Below are positions 23,934 through 38,400 of a stretch of 64,000 nucleotides of DNA, one piece after another. Each line of letters begins with the position of its first letter. The stretch's first letter is position 1. The DNA lies in contig JAKCOZ010000020.1 of NCBI GenBank assembly GCA_022605955.1, positions 10,405,001-10,469,000 of the forward strand, written 5' to 3'. The translations under genes and the position numbers were made by a program. The stretch is from Rallus limicola. Taxonomy: Eukaryota; Chordata; Aves; Gruiformes; Rallidae. The notes under the pieces are model-generated. The model was not told the origin of the DNA. It was given only the letters and a program-made list of their open reading frames with translations, and made no database searches.

Positions 23934-24609
23934 CATAAAAACAGATGTTCTCCCCGAAGGACAACAATGAAGCATTAATTACAGGTAGAGATGAGTTGAA
24001 ACAAAGACTGAAAACCTGCTGCTATTGGAGCCTTTCTTTTTTTTGGTAGAGCTGATTTATTATAGCTAACTGCAGAATACAAGTTCTAATGAAGATGAAC
24101 CTTGAAACCAGGCAGGTAAATGTATTGTTCTATGGCCCAACATGATGCATTCAATTTACATCATGTTGGAAATTAAGCTTGATATGAATTGCAGTTGTAA
24201 TGAGCAGTTTGCCCTGTGATTTCAATGAAAGCACCTGATGGTGATAACTGCCTTACAAATCCAAGGACGCTTACCCCTATTTAGAGCAAATGACTTCCTA
24301 GACCACATCAGTTACAGCATGATGGAGGTGCAGTGTGCCTAAAGGAAAGTGAATAAATTTAAGAGGGTGATTAAATGTTGCTGCCTGTGGTAACTGCAAA
24401 GCAAAACTGCCTGAACTAAGATAGACTGGGTCAACTTATGGTTGGTTTTTCCTAGTCCAAAAAAAGGTGGTCAGTGGATGTAGTGAACATTCACTCCTGT
24501 AAACTTAAGCACCAAAAGTTGTGTGCAGTGTGTGTGTAAAGGAACACCAGAAAGTGGCACTCAAAGCAGAGTAACTACAACATGCTGGAAACCAAGGCAA
24601 GATATCACA

Positions 24610-24778
24610 GGCTGGTTTGGGTTGGAAGGGACCTCAAAGATCACAATGTTCCACCCCCTGACACAGGCAAGGACACTATCCACTAGTCCAGGGTGCCCAA
24701 ACTCCATCCAGTCTGGCCTTGAACCTTGCCAGAGATCCAGGGGCAGTCACAGCCTCTCTGGGCACTCTGTGCCACTGA
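24610..24778 (-). mobile_element. CR1 LINE 3'-end fragment
   Basis: The plus strand reads GGTTTGGGTTGGAAGGGACC and continues through a cactagtccagggtgcccaa-like and a gtctggccttgaac-like segment to cctctctgggcactctgtgcc. This is the well-known avian CR1 3' untranslated region in reverse complement, so the element points to the minus strand. The fragment is about 170 bp, diverged and truncated, and it lacks the terminal ATTCTATG-type repeat. It is the best repeat evidence that the source is a bird or close relative. Confidence 0.85.
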
Positions 24779-27700
24779 AAATGTTGAAAATAAGAATTAT
24801 TCTTTAAAAGCTTTTAATCTTTTTAATTAGTGTACAGTCTCAAAATCTCTGTTGCTGATGCATTTCAGGTTTAAAATAATTACTAATTTGCTTAATTGCA
24901 TGCTTGAGCTATTATTATCTCTCTGGAAAGCACAACTGAGAGTCTGAGGGTTTTTTCCTGTGCTGTTGTTCTACCTGGCACAGTGCTGAGATACTCAGCG
25001 AGAAAGGAGGATTATTTTGGACCTTAGAAACAGCATAGCTGTGTTAATGCACTACTCTGGCAGTACTGAGGCATCCTGTCATGCTCTTCTCAGGCCTGAT
25101 GTGATGCTGTGTTAATGCAGACTTGCTGCTTCCATGCTGCAGGAGCTGTGCTTTGTCACATAGCTGTGTGCACACAAAGGCCCGACTTCCTTCACTGTCT
25201 GAAGACCTCATTGTTTGACAAACTACTTTTTTTTTTTTTTTAAATGCATGTAAACAAAGAAATTAAGACGACCCTGGGAAGGAAATAAGTGCATTAGTTG
25301 TGGCCTGAGAAATGTGCTTGTGCTGAGGAGCTTCACGTGTTTAAGGATGAATGTGCAGAGTCAAAACGGCAGAGTTCATCTTTATCCTGCTCTTAAAACA
25401 CTAGTGGAAATTAAATGGGACAGAAAATGGTAATTAGAAATGAAGTTACATCTTAGAGGAAGGAGTGAAAAATAAATTTTTGCTGAAAGCAGAACAGATA
25501 CAGAAAGACAATAGCAGTGCTTATTTCTTGCTATTAGTGCAGTTAGGGCAAGGAATAAAGAAGCAGAAATAATTAGTCCTGGTTGAGAATCTTCACAGAA
25601 TTCCATTCTAATAGCTTATACTTACCAGAGTCATCCAATTAGGTTATTTCATGTTCAAATCAAGACAGAGTACAGAAACAGTTGGCCATGTCAAAATAAC
25701 TTTATTTGCTTTTTAATCTTTGAGAGGCATTTCCCTCCCTCACTTGTGGTGTTCATGAATGCTTGGATTCTTTACACCTTAGGTATTTTGTAAAGATCCA
25801 TCCATATTTGCCAACTGACTTAATTCTGAAATGAAATCATCATGGATCAGTTCTTTAATGGAATGTCCTTGTTTTTATAGGTATGAAAAATATCTCAAAT
25901 TCTCAGTTAAAGCCTTTTTTTCCTAGGGAAAACTGAAGTCCTCTAGGGACAAATATGCATGAAGCTTGATTGCATCAGTAGGTGGTCTGGTGTGCTAAGC
26001 TGTAACTCACAGCAAAGTATTAAAGGCTTAAGTACAGGCATTGATCATGCAAGTGCAGCTATTGGCAAAGTTGATTGCAAGGGGACAAGGGTCATGTATT
26101 GATCAGATTATAATGAAGATTGAGAGTGAAGAAACTGGGAAAATAATAATCTGTTCTTAAGCAGAATAGGTAATTCTGGCATGAAGGAAAGAATGAAATG
26201 CTGCTTAGAAGATCACATTTTCACATGTCTTGGGATTTAAAACAGTTTAGTATATCAGTTCACCCACTGGCATTGGAGGCTGTTTTATGCAGTGAACTTT
26301 CTAGATCATACCTGTAATAACTCTAAGGGTATTTAAGATTCTTCCAGGACAATTGCTCTGCCTCCTCAAAGTCTGTGTGGTTCAGGTTACATGATATGAA
26401 TTGCATCACCTGGCAGAAACAAAACCTGAGCTACCTTGCTATGGAGCCCCTTCAAAGCCAGGAGGAATAGCAAAGACCTCAATTTAGAGGATGTATGTAC
26501 TTTTGTTTTAATAACAGGCGTTTAGCTGAATGCCAGGTTAATCTACTTTCTCAGAGAGAATCCCCCAGACTTGTATTTAAACAAACCTTTCTTGTGAAAA
26601 GACAAAAAACTCCTAGTCTCCAAATCAGCATCTCTGTCAGATGAGTGGACTGAATCTTCCCTGCCGCTAGTACAAATCCATTGATTGATACCCAAGTGCT
26701 GGAAAGTGGATTGATGTTATTTTAATTACCAGTGGGTTTTTATGGGAATTTCTGAGATGAGCTCAACTTGGTGCTGCAGTAGCTGCCTGATCTCTGCTTC
26801 TAGTCCATGTGTGCTCCTGTTGCATCAGAACTTAGTCTTCATGTGATTTTAGAAGAAAGAGGAGTACCAATGGAACCCTTGCTACCCCTTTTCTACCATC
26901 CCTGGGTGAGATTATGTTGAACATGCTTTTCTGAGACAAAAACTGGGGGAAAAAAAATAAAGCATAACTTAAAAAATAATTTTTAACTTATAGCAATACA
27001 GGTTATAAATACACATAGGTGTCTGAGCCACACTTGTGCACGTGTGTTATGCTCCTTTCTTTCAAGCTGCTCCTGTGTGGTTGTGTACTCATTGCACTAG
27101 TAACAGAGGTAGGATGGAATCTCTTTTTGCCAGGGACTCTTATGAGATGCCAAGATTCCAGGGGGATTTTAGAATTCATTACAACAGGTTAAGACAAGAA
27201 GACTGAGGTAGGTATAGGAACCAAATAATTGAGGATGACAGTTGTCAGATAGAATAGTTAGCATGCCTGCACATCTGCATTGATGTACTGTGGTGTATTT
27301 CTCAAATAAAAGCTGACACTGCAACAATGGATTGGCCATTCCTAGAGGTAAACAGTAGTCCTTGGCTGATTAGCTGTCAAGAAAATGCTGTTCTTTTCCA
27401 AAAGCTTTTGATGAGTTTTTACACTTCACAAAATAGGATTATGGAATCAGGCTTGGCTATCATCTTTAGCTTTTCCTATGGAGAAAGTTAGAGATAATCT
27501 ACCTCTAAAATAGCCACAGCCCTGGGGGAACAGTATTCATCCTTTCATTCATTTTCTTTGCTGTTTCCTGGATAAATCTAAACCTTCATTTAAGTTGTAA
27601 ACGTGTTACTGCTGATAAAACTTTTTTTTTGAGTTGATGCTTCTGTGAATCTTATAGCTGTATCTGACTGCCAGCCAACTGCAAAGGTTACTTTAGTTGT

Positions 27701-29270
27701 CACAGCAAGTTATTCCTGATTTAGGACTGCCAGTTCTGTTTTGTGAGATGTGACTTGGATGGAAGCAAGATAACAAGGCTTTAGATGAGAGCAGCCAAAC
27801 CTGGAACATAATATTTTAAGTAAACAAGGGTAGTTCTTCCTAGAATGTCTTGTTTCAGCGAGCAGTATTCCCTGTGGGATGAGAGACTGCCCAGCCACGG
27901 CTCAAAAGATAGATTTACTCCCAACTCTGCTGCTTCCATTGCAAATGGAGGCAGATGGTGCAATGGTGTCTCTGGACCATATGTTCTTTGTTTGCTCAAT
28001 TGGTTCTTCCTTTGTCTGTTTTTGTAATTCTGCACTGATTTCTCCACCTGCTCATTTGTGAAAGATGAATTGTCTCTTTGCTGCATCTTGTCTGTTGTTT
28101 TTACTTCATTTCCCCTGACCGCACTTTTAAATGTCACTTCCTCAGAATTGCCAACCAGTGACTTTTTGAGCATTTAAGTCAAAAAGACACAACCAAAGCA
28201 GCATAAAGTATTAAGGGATGGATAGTCCAAGCAGTTGCAGCATAGTCCTTCCTGATTTCTGACTAGTATATATTTTCACTTATGCTGGTTTAATTTTGGT
28301 GACTCGGCTGTATGTCACTTGTTAATGTTTCAAGGCTAACTGCTGAGAGAGTGAGAATGTATTGGAATTATTTGGGGGGAGCATTTTGCTTAGCTACTCT
28401 TAGTTGAGTCTGCCCGACTTGGGCATCACTAAGAAAAATTATATGTTCCATAAATATTTTTATTAAAGCTTTAGTCCCCAGCTGGAAGACAGAATTGCCA
28501 TTCTAGGATAACTGACAGGTAAAGTGCTGAATCAACATCACACTGTCAAGATACAGAGATAAATTTAGTCAAAATAGGCTGTTACTACTAAAACACTCCT
28601 TTCCATTCTAGAACACAAAGTAATGCATATTCTTAATAGATTGAGAGAGCTCTTAAGCAACTAATTTCTTTTAAAATTCCAGGTAGAGCACACTGTTGCT
28701 AATAAAGATGCATTGTTTCATCCTGTAGCTGACAAGTATTAGAGACACCATTCATCAGTCTAACAGAAGCAAGCCCCTAAGATGGAGCAGCATGTTTCCA
28801 GTGACCTGTAAGATTCCCTAGTGCCCCTTTATTTCTTCTTTTTTTTTTTTAATCCTTATGTGATATTAATAAACTCCTGCAGTCCTGCCACAAGCAAGTC
28901 ATTCCTAATCATCCCATTGATTTAAACAGAAAAGCATATGTGAAAACAATCCGTTCGCTGTGTCCTGTGGCTTCCCTCCAGCGCTGGTACTACCAGATGC
29001 TCTGGTACCTGCAGCCCTTGCAGCAGTGCAGAGACTGCAGAAATTCACCTCCTGAGCTCTGTGTGTTAGAGATTGGCTGCTGATCTCTAACAGGATTGAA
29101 CATCTTTACCAGTTCTTTTAGTTGCTCTAATCATTGCTAGATTTGGACTTGAGCATTCTTCTTGTTGGCATATCCTTGTTACTGAACATGTTCTGCTGCT
29201 AGTGGTATTTGAAGTACTTGTCTCTCTCTAGAAAACATCTCTCTTGGCTTTGTTCTGTGTCCTCATGCAG
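24779..29270. other. Non-coding stretch with one long minus-strand ORF
   Basis: There is no supported gene. A 14-base T run lies near 25228-25241. The minus-strand frame at 27781-28173 is 130 codons, long for this AT-rich sequence, with a hydrophilic K/Q/N/S-rich first half. It starts at an ATG directly after a stop, has no recognisable domain and only weak splice-like signals at its edges, so I leave it unassigned. Confidence 0.5.
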
Positions 29271-29403
29271 GCATAAAAAGGTCATGTTAGCAAACCTGTC
29301 CAAATGCAGTCAGAGCTGGCTGATACAAATGTGCTTTCTGTCCCTGCCAAGCTGTAGAGGCAACCAGAGGGATGAGCCAGCAAAGGAAAATGGAGTAAAG
29401 CAA
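29271..29403 (+). CDS. Weak candidate coding exon
   Basis: This 133-bp plus-strand block follows a pyrimidine-rich acceptor (TGTGTCCTCATGCAG) and precedes a donor with GTAAGT. It is open for 44 codons in the frame that uses its first base to finish a previous codon. The peptide contains RGNQRDEPAKENGVKQ and matches nothing I know. Matching neighbouring exons were not found. A chance match is quite possible. Confidence 0.15.
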
Positions 29404-32400
29404 GTAAGTGCCTAGCCATGGATATCCTTCTCCTTTTGGTTTGCTTAGGTGCATGACAGATGTTTACCTACAAAGACTTATGAGTAGGTTTATTTAGAAA
29501 GACTTGATCTGGCATTTGATCCACATTCAGAATTAGGAACGCTTCTGAGGATCAGCTGATGAATAGACCTATTTGTTAAGCTAGGTAGGCTGAAAAGTAG
29601 TTCTGAGGTGCAGAAGCTTCAGGTAGAAGAAACTACAAGTGAGAGACCTATTTGATCTAGAGAACAATATTGGCACAAAACTGAATCATGTAGACACTAG
29701 CTCTGGATAAATTTAGATTCCAATTTTAAGATTTACTATCATGGTACAAATTGAATTATTTCAGTTTAGCACTTTTTTGACAAAACAATTTTAGAGAAAG
29801 ATGGCTGCAATCAGTCCTGGTTGGCACTGTGTGACAGCTCATGTGGCACATCAAAGAACCGACAGCTGTTCTCACAACCAAGTCCCCTAAAGCTTGTAGG
29901 ACTGTCTCAAAACTCAGTGGAAGATGCTGTTAAAACCAAAACTTTAAAGAAAATCAGTTGATATCACTGAAGACACAAACACTGATGTCTCCCAGTGTTC
30001 CCTATAATTTAATCAACAGATGTTTGTGTTGAGACAAACACTACTTCCTCTATGGTTCTGAGAACTTCAAGAATTCATTTATGTGTATTTTGTCAGACAA
30101 AAATTATATTGTTAAACTTACCAATAACAGCCTGATGTTTGAACTTGCTTCCCACCCCAGTAAATTTTGGAAGATACTGCTTTATTAATTTTGACCATTT
30201 CAAAGTATCCTAGTTTAACATTTTCATATTGTTAAAACTAATATGAAATCATGTATTTCCAAATTTTCATGGTATGTTAAAATGGTCTTTCCAGTTAGTA
30301 TTTGGTAATTATTAGAAACTCTTATGGTAAGGCAAACCTTTTCTCTGAAAAATGTCAGTTTTCCACATTCTCCATTTGGGAGTGTGGAGGTGGAACATGT
30401 CATGAAGCTGCCAGACAGTTCTCGTACTGTCAGACAGATGAAAAGCAATGGAGGAAATTAACCTGGTCCTATCAGCCTTTATGTTCAATGTGCAAGGTTA
30501 GGGCAAGTATTTTCCAAAGGAAAATTTTTCACTGTGATTTGTTTTTCTAACCTTCATCCATCACCCCAAAAGGCAGGGAACAAAAAAAGACTGAGAGATG
30601 AATATCAAAATAATGTCAAGAGGATGTTCTTGCAAAGCAATCCAAAGAAAGCTTTAATGTTTTCCATATAGATGATGTTGTATGTTGATTAATCCCTATC
30701 ACTTCACTCACAGATGTGCAGAAACTCCATCAGATGCTTTATTGCCAACAGAGGGAGTTGCAGTTAGAGTTCACCTGTCGTCTTTTCAAAATTTATTTAA
30801 AGAGGGAAAATAACAACACTTCCCCAAAGAGCTGCAAAAGTTGAAGCCTGTTCTGCATTCCCTTTCATCACAGGGAGAAGTCCCCTACCAATCATCAGTG
30901 TTCTTTAAGCACACTGGTATTTTCTTAAGAAACTGATTTTTCCAAGATACTGGATACTGAATGGGCCATGGGGATGATTGTTGCTCTTGCTGGAGAAAAG
31001 TCTTCCTGAAAACCAGAATCTGGGGTAAGGGGCTAGTTTAAATACAGGTGGGGAGGGGTGTGAACACAGAGCAGGGAAACTTGCAGTGAGAGGGGGAATG
31101 GAAATTCAGAAGCAGCAGGAAGGAGCTCTACAATTATAAACAGGTCTTCTGGAGCACATGCTGCACTGCACTGATCAATAAAACAACACAAGTGCACGGT
31201 TATAAAACCAGCAGACATTCTGGGTAAGAATGGAGTTTGTCAGAACCATCTGGGTTCACTTAGTGAAGAACTGATTAAGTTAATTTTTAATAGAGCTGAG
31301 GCTATCCAAGGATTATTTTCACTTTCTGTAGAATGAGGAGGTCTAAAATAGTAGTTTTTTTAAAAAAATCATAGTCTTTCTAACCTGTTGTGCTGCAGAT
31401 ACAATTCATAGCGACTTTGAGCAGCCCAGCATTGTGTTTTACACTGTCTTCCTACACCTCTAATACAGTTCTTGCCTAGCAGAAGGTCAGATGGGCCCTG
31501 TTAGACCTTCCAAGAAACTGGGACTATCTGAGAAGTTGCTATGGGCTTGAGGATTGATGACTGACTAAGAAGGAAAAAAACCCCTATAAATTAATACTGC
31601 TAGCCTAAGCTTCCATGTTATGGCTGCCATGCTAACCTTCTATGTCTATTGCTTTCACTGTTCTCATTGTTTTTGAAACAAGTGATTCTTAGACAAGTAA
31701 TTGTCAGAGGTGAATATGGCAGCTTCCTTTATAAGCTTTTCTCTGAGGCTTTGCTTCTGTAAGGATCAGGAATCAAAAAAGATAAAAGGATGAGCTCCTC
31801 TGGCTGATGCCTTCCTGTAAGAACAAAATTACCAGTTCATTATTTGATGATACAATTTCAGAAAGAAATAACCACAGATAACACTGAAGTGAGGGACAAA
31901 CATTGCAATGGTTCCTGCAGCAGTGAGTATATAACCTGGAGAATTTGATATTTGTGTTTGTATTACTTCTGAAATCTTTCATCTGAACCCTTTTCTGTGT
32001 TCCTATAGCTGTTTTGTTTCATCAGAGATTCCTTGTAGGTAGAGAAAAGGAAGTTTTCTTGTTCACAAGTAACTTTCTTGCCATAAAGTCTCTAATGACG
32101 TCAAGTGGTCAAGGGCTTGATTTATATTCTGTAAGCATGCCTACCCCAAAGCTAACTTCAGAATGAAAATAATTATCATAAATGAAGAACTATAGAGAAA
32201 AGGCAAAATATCAGGTGAGAGGAAGAAAGGGTAGTATGAGAAAACTGTGTAAATAAATGGCTTGTCATAGGTACAAATAAGAAGAAATTATTTTCTTGCC
32301 ACAGGGCTAGGAATCACTGAAGTTGCAGGTATTAATGTTCCTTGTTCTCACCCAAGGATTTATGTGAGTGTGTGTATACATATGTATGCATGCAGCTAAA

Positions 32401-35400
32401 TTTATAGACTGCCTTCCTATGGGAATTGGATGATTAAATGATAGTTGCTCCGGTTGAAGTAGTGTTTGTGAATTGGTCTTGCCATCCAGTCTGTTTGCCT
32501 CCACCCCCCGTCCACCTCCATCTATGAGTTCTCTTGCATCTGGCTTTCAGCTTAAATTGTAATTTCTTGAGAAAATTGGCCAGGTTGCTTGCTATGGGAC
32601 ATGATGTCTGTTCACAGTGCAGTCACTCAAATAGTCTTGCTGGCACAATTGATAGTCACTGTGCTGCATCCAGGAGCAGGAGAGGGAAGTAGGAATCTTG
32701 AGGCAGGAGTTCCTATCACAGGCTTCATTCCTCCTGTGGTACTCCTTTTCTACAGCACAGCTTATTTATGGCTGGTCATGACTTGTATGGCATCACATGG
32801 TTAAAAGTTCCTCTTGATTTTCATGTCTGTCTTGTATTGCAACATCAGCCCTTGTGCCGTGTAGGATGTCATATGTACCACATAGCATAGTGCAGTTTCC
32901 TTAAGTTCCTCTGAGAGTGATCCCTGTGGTAATGAGAGGAAGAACTAATGTTTCAGCCCTTGCTCTGGGGTAAATCCTGAGCTCCTCCACTATTTTTATT
33001 TATGTATTTTATGTAGTGTCTTCTCTCCCTTTGGGACTGTGGCACCTCACACCTGCCAAATTATCTCCCCAGGTACACCCTTTTCCTATCACTTTCTGAT
33101 GTAGCTGTAACTATGCCAGGGAAACAGGCCACAAAACTACACAAGGCTGCTTGGAGTCATGCCCTTAGTAACCGTTTAAGGCATGCACAGAAGTGCATTG
33201 CTGTCATCTAGTGATGAACAATGACGGGTTTGCCACTTGCAAATTAATTGTATGGATCACAAGCATAGCACATGCAGCTGTTACCAGGTTTACCAGCCAA
33301 ATCTGTTATGAAAAGAGCAATAGTGAGCGCTCTTAACAGATGCTTGGGGCTGGATTGCAGCCAGTCCTGCAGGAAAGCAGACCACCGACCTTTCCTCTCT
33401 TCTCCTGTGATCTTTCTAGTTGGAAAGGAGTCTACAAGAGTTCCTGGGCGAAAGGAGGGAAGAGATCTCATTACCACCATTCACAGCTTCCCTTTAGCAC
33501 AAGCCGTCAGAACCTGCACTCCCTTAGCAGGGTTGGAGAAGGCTGCAGAAGACACTGGGGTCATTATGCTGCGTATTGTATGGCAGTAACTGTACTTAAA
33601 TACCTGCCAGCCACACAAGGGAGCTTGGAATGTGGGCTATTGCCTTGCCCAATTGAACAGCAGCAGTGCTACCAGGGATGATGTCATAGTGCATTAAAAT
33701 GAATGAGTGGGAGTTAGTTGCAGATGTAGCAATTGCCAGCTTGTGCTTCCATCTCGTTAGTGCATCCTGCTAGTATCATGGCCTGTAACAAAGTATTCCA
33801 GAAAACTTCAGGTGCTAGGAGGAGGAGTAACTTGTGTTGCCATTTCTAAGTGGCTTAAGACGAAAACATGGAGATTTAAGGGTCCTTTGAAGCATTAGGA
33901 TCATCTGCACTATTGCATAACTGTCCACTCCTCCTTCAACTTTGATGGTTTTAACCTTAACGTGCATTTAGTGGCCACTGAATTTCTCAGCTGTCAGACA
34001 AAGTGTTTGCATGTAGATTTGATTTTTTTTTTTTTTAATATGTCATCTTGCAGCTCTGGCTAATGTTGGCTACCACCACTAGCTATAGGATTGATGTGTG
34101 CCTACTGACGCCTTAAATACAGAGGAGTCTTTTGTTGTTCTATGCATATCTGACTTTTGGGAATAGCATTAGGGTGATAGTATCCACAGGCTCTCAGGCA
34201 AAAGCCAATCTGGCTGGGACCCTGAGTACAAAAAACATAACACCTTCAGGTTTATGGCAGTAAAACCTTTGTACTCCAGGCATCACCAGTGTAACGCAAA
34301 CTGCATCCAGGAGCCCTAGAAAAAGCTTTTCCTTGATTAATATTCTGACGTCTCCTGGCATCCTGTTTGACAGAGGGATTATCCTTTTGTGATTGTAGAC
34401 TTATCATAGCTCTTCCTTCTCTGTTAGCACTGTGTCCCAAGGTGGTGGGAAGAGAACTATATTAGTTCTTTCATCTATCCTTCTAGTGTTATTGATTACT
34501 GTTTTCACAGGAGCTCTCTGAGATTTGCCTTGTGTGGAAGGTGACCCTCACAAAGAATAGTGAAGAAAAACCTAGTGAGATTCTAATGCTGAGCAAGGTC
34601 CTGGTTGGTCACCAGCTGCTCTTTCTTTTTCTGATATATCAAAAGAGAGGTTGGCATTTCTTGTGGTCCCTCCCATTATCTGTGATCATATATATTTTGT
34701 GTGTTCACTGAGATGTGAGTGTCTTTCTCCTCAGTTAGCAGGTGTTGAGATCATGCTCTGTGTGATTAGATCTGTCTGCTTAATCCATGATTCAGAATCA
34801 CAAAAAAGAGCCTTTAACATGAGTGCTGAAAGTAACCAGGATTTGAAGACCATAATATTTTCTGCTTTTTTGACCCATGGCCTGAATGATTGACTGGGAG
34901 TCTTGATTGCAATAAATTGGGTTTTTAGAATAAATACTTTTTGCAACCCAGTTATTTATATCAAGTTTAATAGTCTAGATACTGAATCACTGAAACAGCT
35001 TTCAGTGCGCTCTGCTATGTTGTCCACTCTTCCTTTTAAAGATACCTTGCAGTTTCCAGGTTTCTTATTTTTATCTTTTTTTTCTTTTTAATTTCATAGC
35101 TGACAGTATCTCCTAACTGAGTAACTTCAACTGCACACTGGCTTCTGGGGCTTGAGATATATAGGTTGGGAGCAGAGACTGAAGGAGGAAATTGATTGCA
35201 GAACAGCTATATAAAAATAAATTCTAAAAAGCTACAAACATAAATCTGTCAGTGGAGAAAATACTAATCTTCTTCCATCTTCTGGTGTGGAATTTCATGT
35301 TCTTTATTGAAATCAACAAAATATGCTTTGCTTCAAGGTCTTCTGTTTGATAACTTATCCTCTATATGCTGTTATACCTTTTATCTTGTCTAAGCTTTCT

Positions 35401-38400
35401 TTTTATTCCCTGTTTTCTGAACTGTACATCAAATTCTCTTGTTTGTTTAACATGAAGGTCTCAGTGTGTCCCCTTGATCATTTTTTAGCTTTTCTCTGCT
35501 GCATTTTAATGGAGACACATACCAATCTGCTGAAAATATCTTCCCTGTGATAAGATGTTTCGGGGCAGTGTAAAAGGAAGGAATAGAATGTCTTGTCTAA
35601 TCCACTTTTTTTGTCTTTAATTATTGAGCTTGAACAAGAAAAGGTTTACATTACTTAAAATAACTGTGGCAATGACAGGCTTGTGGGTTATGTGATGAAG
35701 ACAGATATCCACAACATGTAACAAATTCTGAAAAGAAAAAAGAACAGTAGTGGTGAGACTATGCATATGCCTTAAGGAATTTTTACAACAAATCCCCAAA
35801 TACAGCTTTGGTCCTTCAGAAAACTCTGATGTTCTGAAACTCTTTTCTATTGCAGATGAGGATGCCAAGATGGAACTTGTGCTGATTTTGAAGACTTCAA
35901 AACCAATTCTTGAAAGTGTGCTTTGCCCTCTAAAGAAGTGAAAGATTTCTGTGATTCAAAAATGCCATAATTATGTGAAAAGATCCAAACACTTCCTTGA
36001 ATTTTCCCATTTGAATAATTCTATCCTAATTGTTCATTCTTTAAAAAAAAGTTCTACAGACTAGATGTAAAAGTTTACTTTTTTATTTGTGGTAAATATT
36101 TTAACATAATGATAATACTAGTCCATAGAAATATGATAGTGTTTTATTTCAGGATTCCTTTCTCTGAGAGTACCAACATGTTCATGTGAGACAAAGCTTA
36201 TGGTTTGTGTTTACAGAATGTCAGATCTCAGCTCTGTGGGAAGAACCATGTTCTTCCAGGCCTTGATTCAAAGACTCAAGGCACTAGCTGTTTGTCTAGA
36301 GATAGGTGTTATCCACTTAAAGTTTGTGACTCACTGCTTGTGATTTCAGCAGATGATAATCACATGTCATCCAAGTCTCTCTATTTTTACAGTACAACAG
36401 GATCTTGTGTTTTTATAAGAATTTCATTTATTTTTTAGATCAACTAAAATAAGTTCTTAGCAATTGTTCATACCCTAGATTTTTTTAAAGATGAGCTATG
36501 TCAATTTTTTCTCATTAAAAAAGAAAATGTTTTATTCTCATTTTAATGATTCTAAATGGACTTTAAAAAGGTTAGAGTTTGAATTAAAAGTAATTTTGTA
36601 AAAAGGAAACTTTATAATTGGCATTCAAGGCTGACTCCTGTGTCTGTACTTAGCTTCCACAAGAACAGCTGAGGACAAAAGCAGAAGCTATGCTATGTCT
36701 TGAATAAAATTTGACCATCCAAATAAATAATAGGATCAGAGAACCAAAAAATTCGTACTTTGAGGTCTAGAAGTGGAAAGAACTTTTCAACTGAGATTTG
36801 AGAAGAAATGTAAAAACCCCACAAACCTAAAGAAGTATGCAGCAGAAAATGAGTGTCCTGAAAGTTTGGTATGAAATGAAGGCTGATACTGTATAAAATG
36901 GAGTAGGACTGGTGCTGTGTGTCACTCTGTGGAGGAGCCACTCCAAAGCTTTTGGAAGTAAAACAATTTAAACTTTAGTTTTGGTAGAATAGGAAGCCAG
37001 AATGTGTGGTGTGATGTCTCTGTTGTGCAGGGGCAAGAAGTTAAAGCTTAATTTTCTCTGGAGCACTCTGCAGGTGAAGGTTTCTCAGCTGGCTGCTTTT
37101 GTATCTGCTATGAACTGCACTTCTCGCTAATCAGCCTTTCCTGTCCCAGGGTACTATGTGTTTACAGAAAATGTTTAACCTTTTCAAGGTGAAAGGTAGG
37201 AAGCAGGGTGGGAGGTGTGAACTAACAATGAAGATTGATCTAGCAAGGAAGATGTGCTGCCCCAGCAGATGAGAGAAAGCATCTAAAAACCCTGAAACCT
37301 TTCGTTATTGTTTTCAGAAGTTTCCTGTATTGATCTCTTCTGTTTAGCAGCAGGTGCCTATGCAGCATGTTGGCTCTGTGGGAAGCCCTGATCAATAGCT
37401 CAGTGCAATGGCCTGACAGTTATTTACTCATCAGCTCATTAGGGTGGGGAGAGTAGATTACACTTCTCATAATTTTACTATTGACTGGCACACTGCACTA
37501 TGGTTTTGTTGTTGTTTTTTTAAAGTACCTTGTAATGAAGATGCCTGAAGGAGAGGAGTAAAACCACAACCTTCTATAATGAGAGATTCTTGTAAAAGCA
37601 GAGTAGGCTCATTTGTGGAAAGACAAAAACTTTCTTCATTTATCAGCCATGATAAATTACAAACAGGAGAAGGGAGGAGCAGTGGCAGCTCAGCCCTGGG
37701 TAAAACTGAATTCCTAATTTGCATTAATGAGATAGACATAACTGGAGCAGGCAGGTTGTGCAAGCCAGTGTCACCTGCTGTGATGAGTGCTCATCCTGTG
37801 CTATTGACTGAAGTGGGAAGAAGTGCAGTTAGCTCTGAGTCAATGGTGGTATGGCATTGACTGAGACTTACACTGACACTTGCCCTGGAAGGGCTCAAGT
37901 ATGGAAAAGGTACTTTAGGGAGCCTGTTGGTGTAAATGTGTGGCTTGCAATCCCTGATGAGCTTCACAATCTGCAGGTGACTATTAAGAAAAAGGTGAAC
38001 AAGACAACCTCCAGTTCCCAGGAGTTCCCTGGTATTATGATATGAGAAGGAAAGTTCCAACATTGGCTTTGGTATCTCTAGTTCTGTGGCCTAAGAGTTA
38101 TTAACAGAGGAACAGAACTCAGTACGCACTGAACCGATAATGTGATGTTTCTGAGGCTACCAACTAGTGAATTTCCTCTAAACATTGAGCTTCTAGTCCA
38201 GTTGAGCCTAATTACCTATAAAGGTGGAAGCACTACATGAAGAGTCCTGCTCACCTCCCTGGCACTCTTGCGATGCAAAATGTGTAAGCAAGGGCTGTTT
38301 CCAGTTAGAAACCATGGGATTTATGCACACATTATGTACTCCATGGAATAGGAGCCTCATTCTTCTCCTGAGGCAGCTCAAACAGACCTATAAACTGGAG

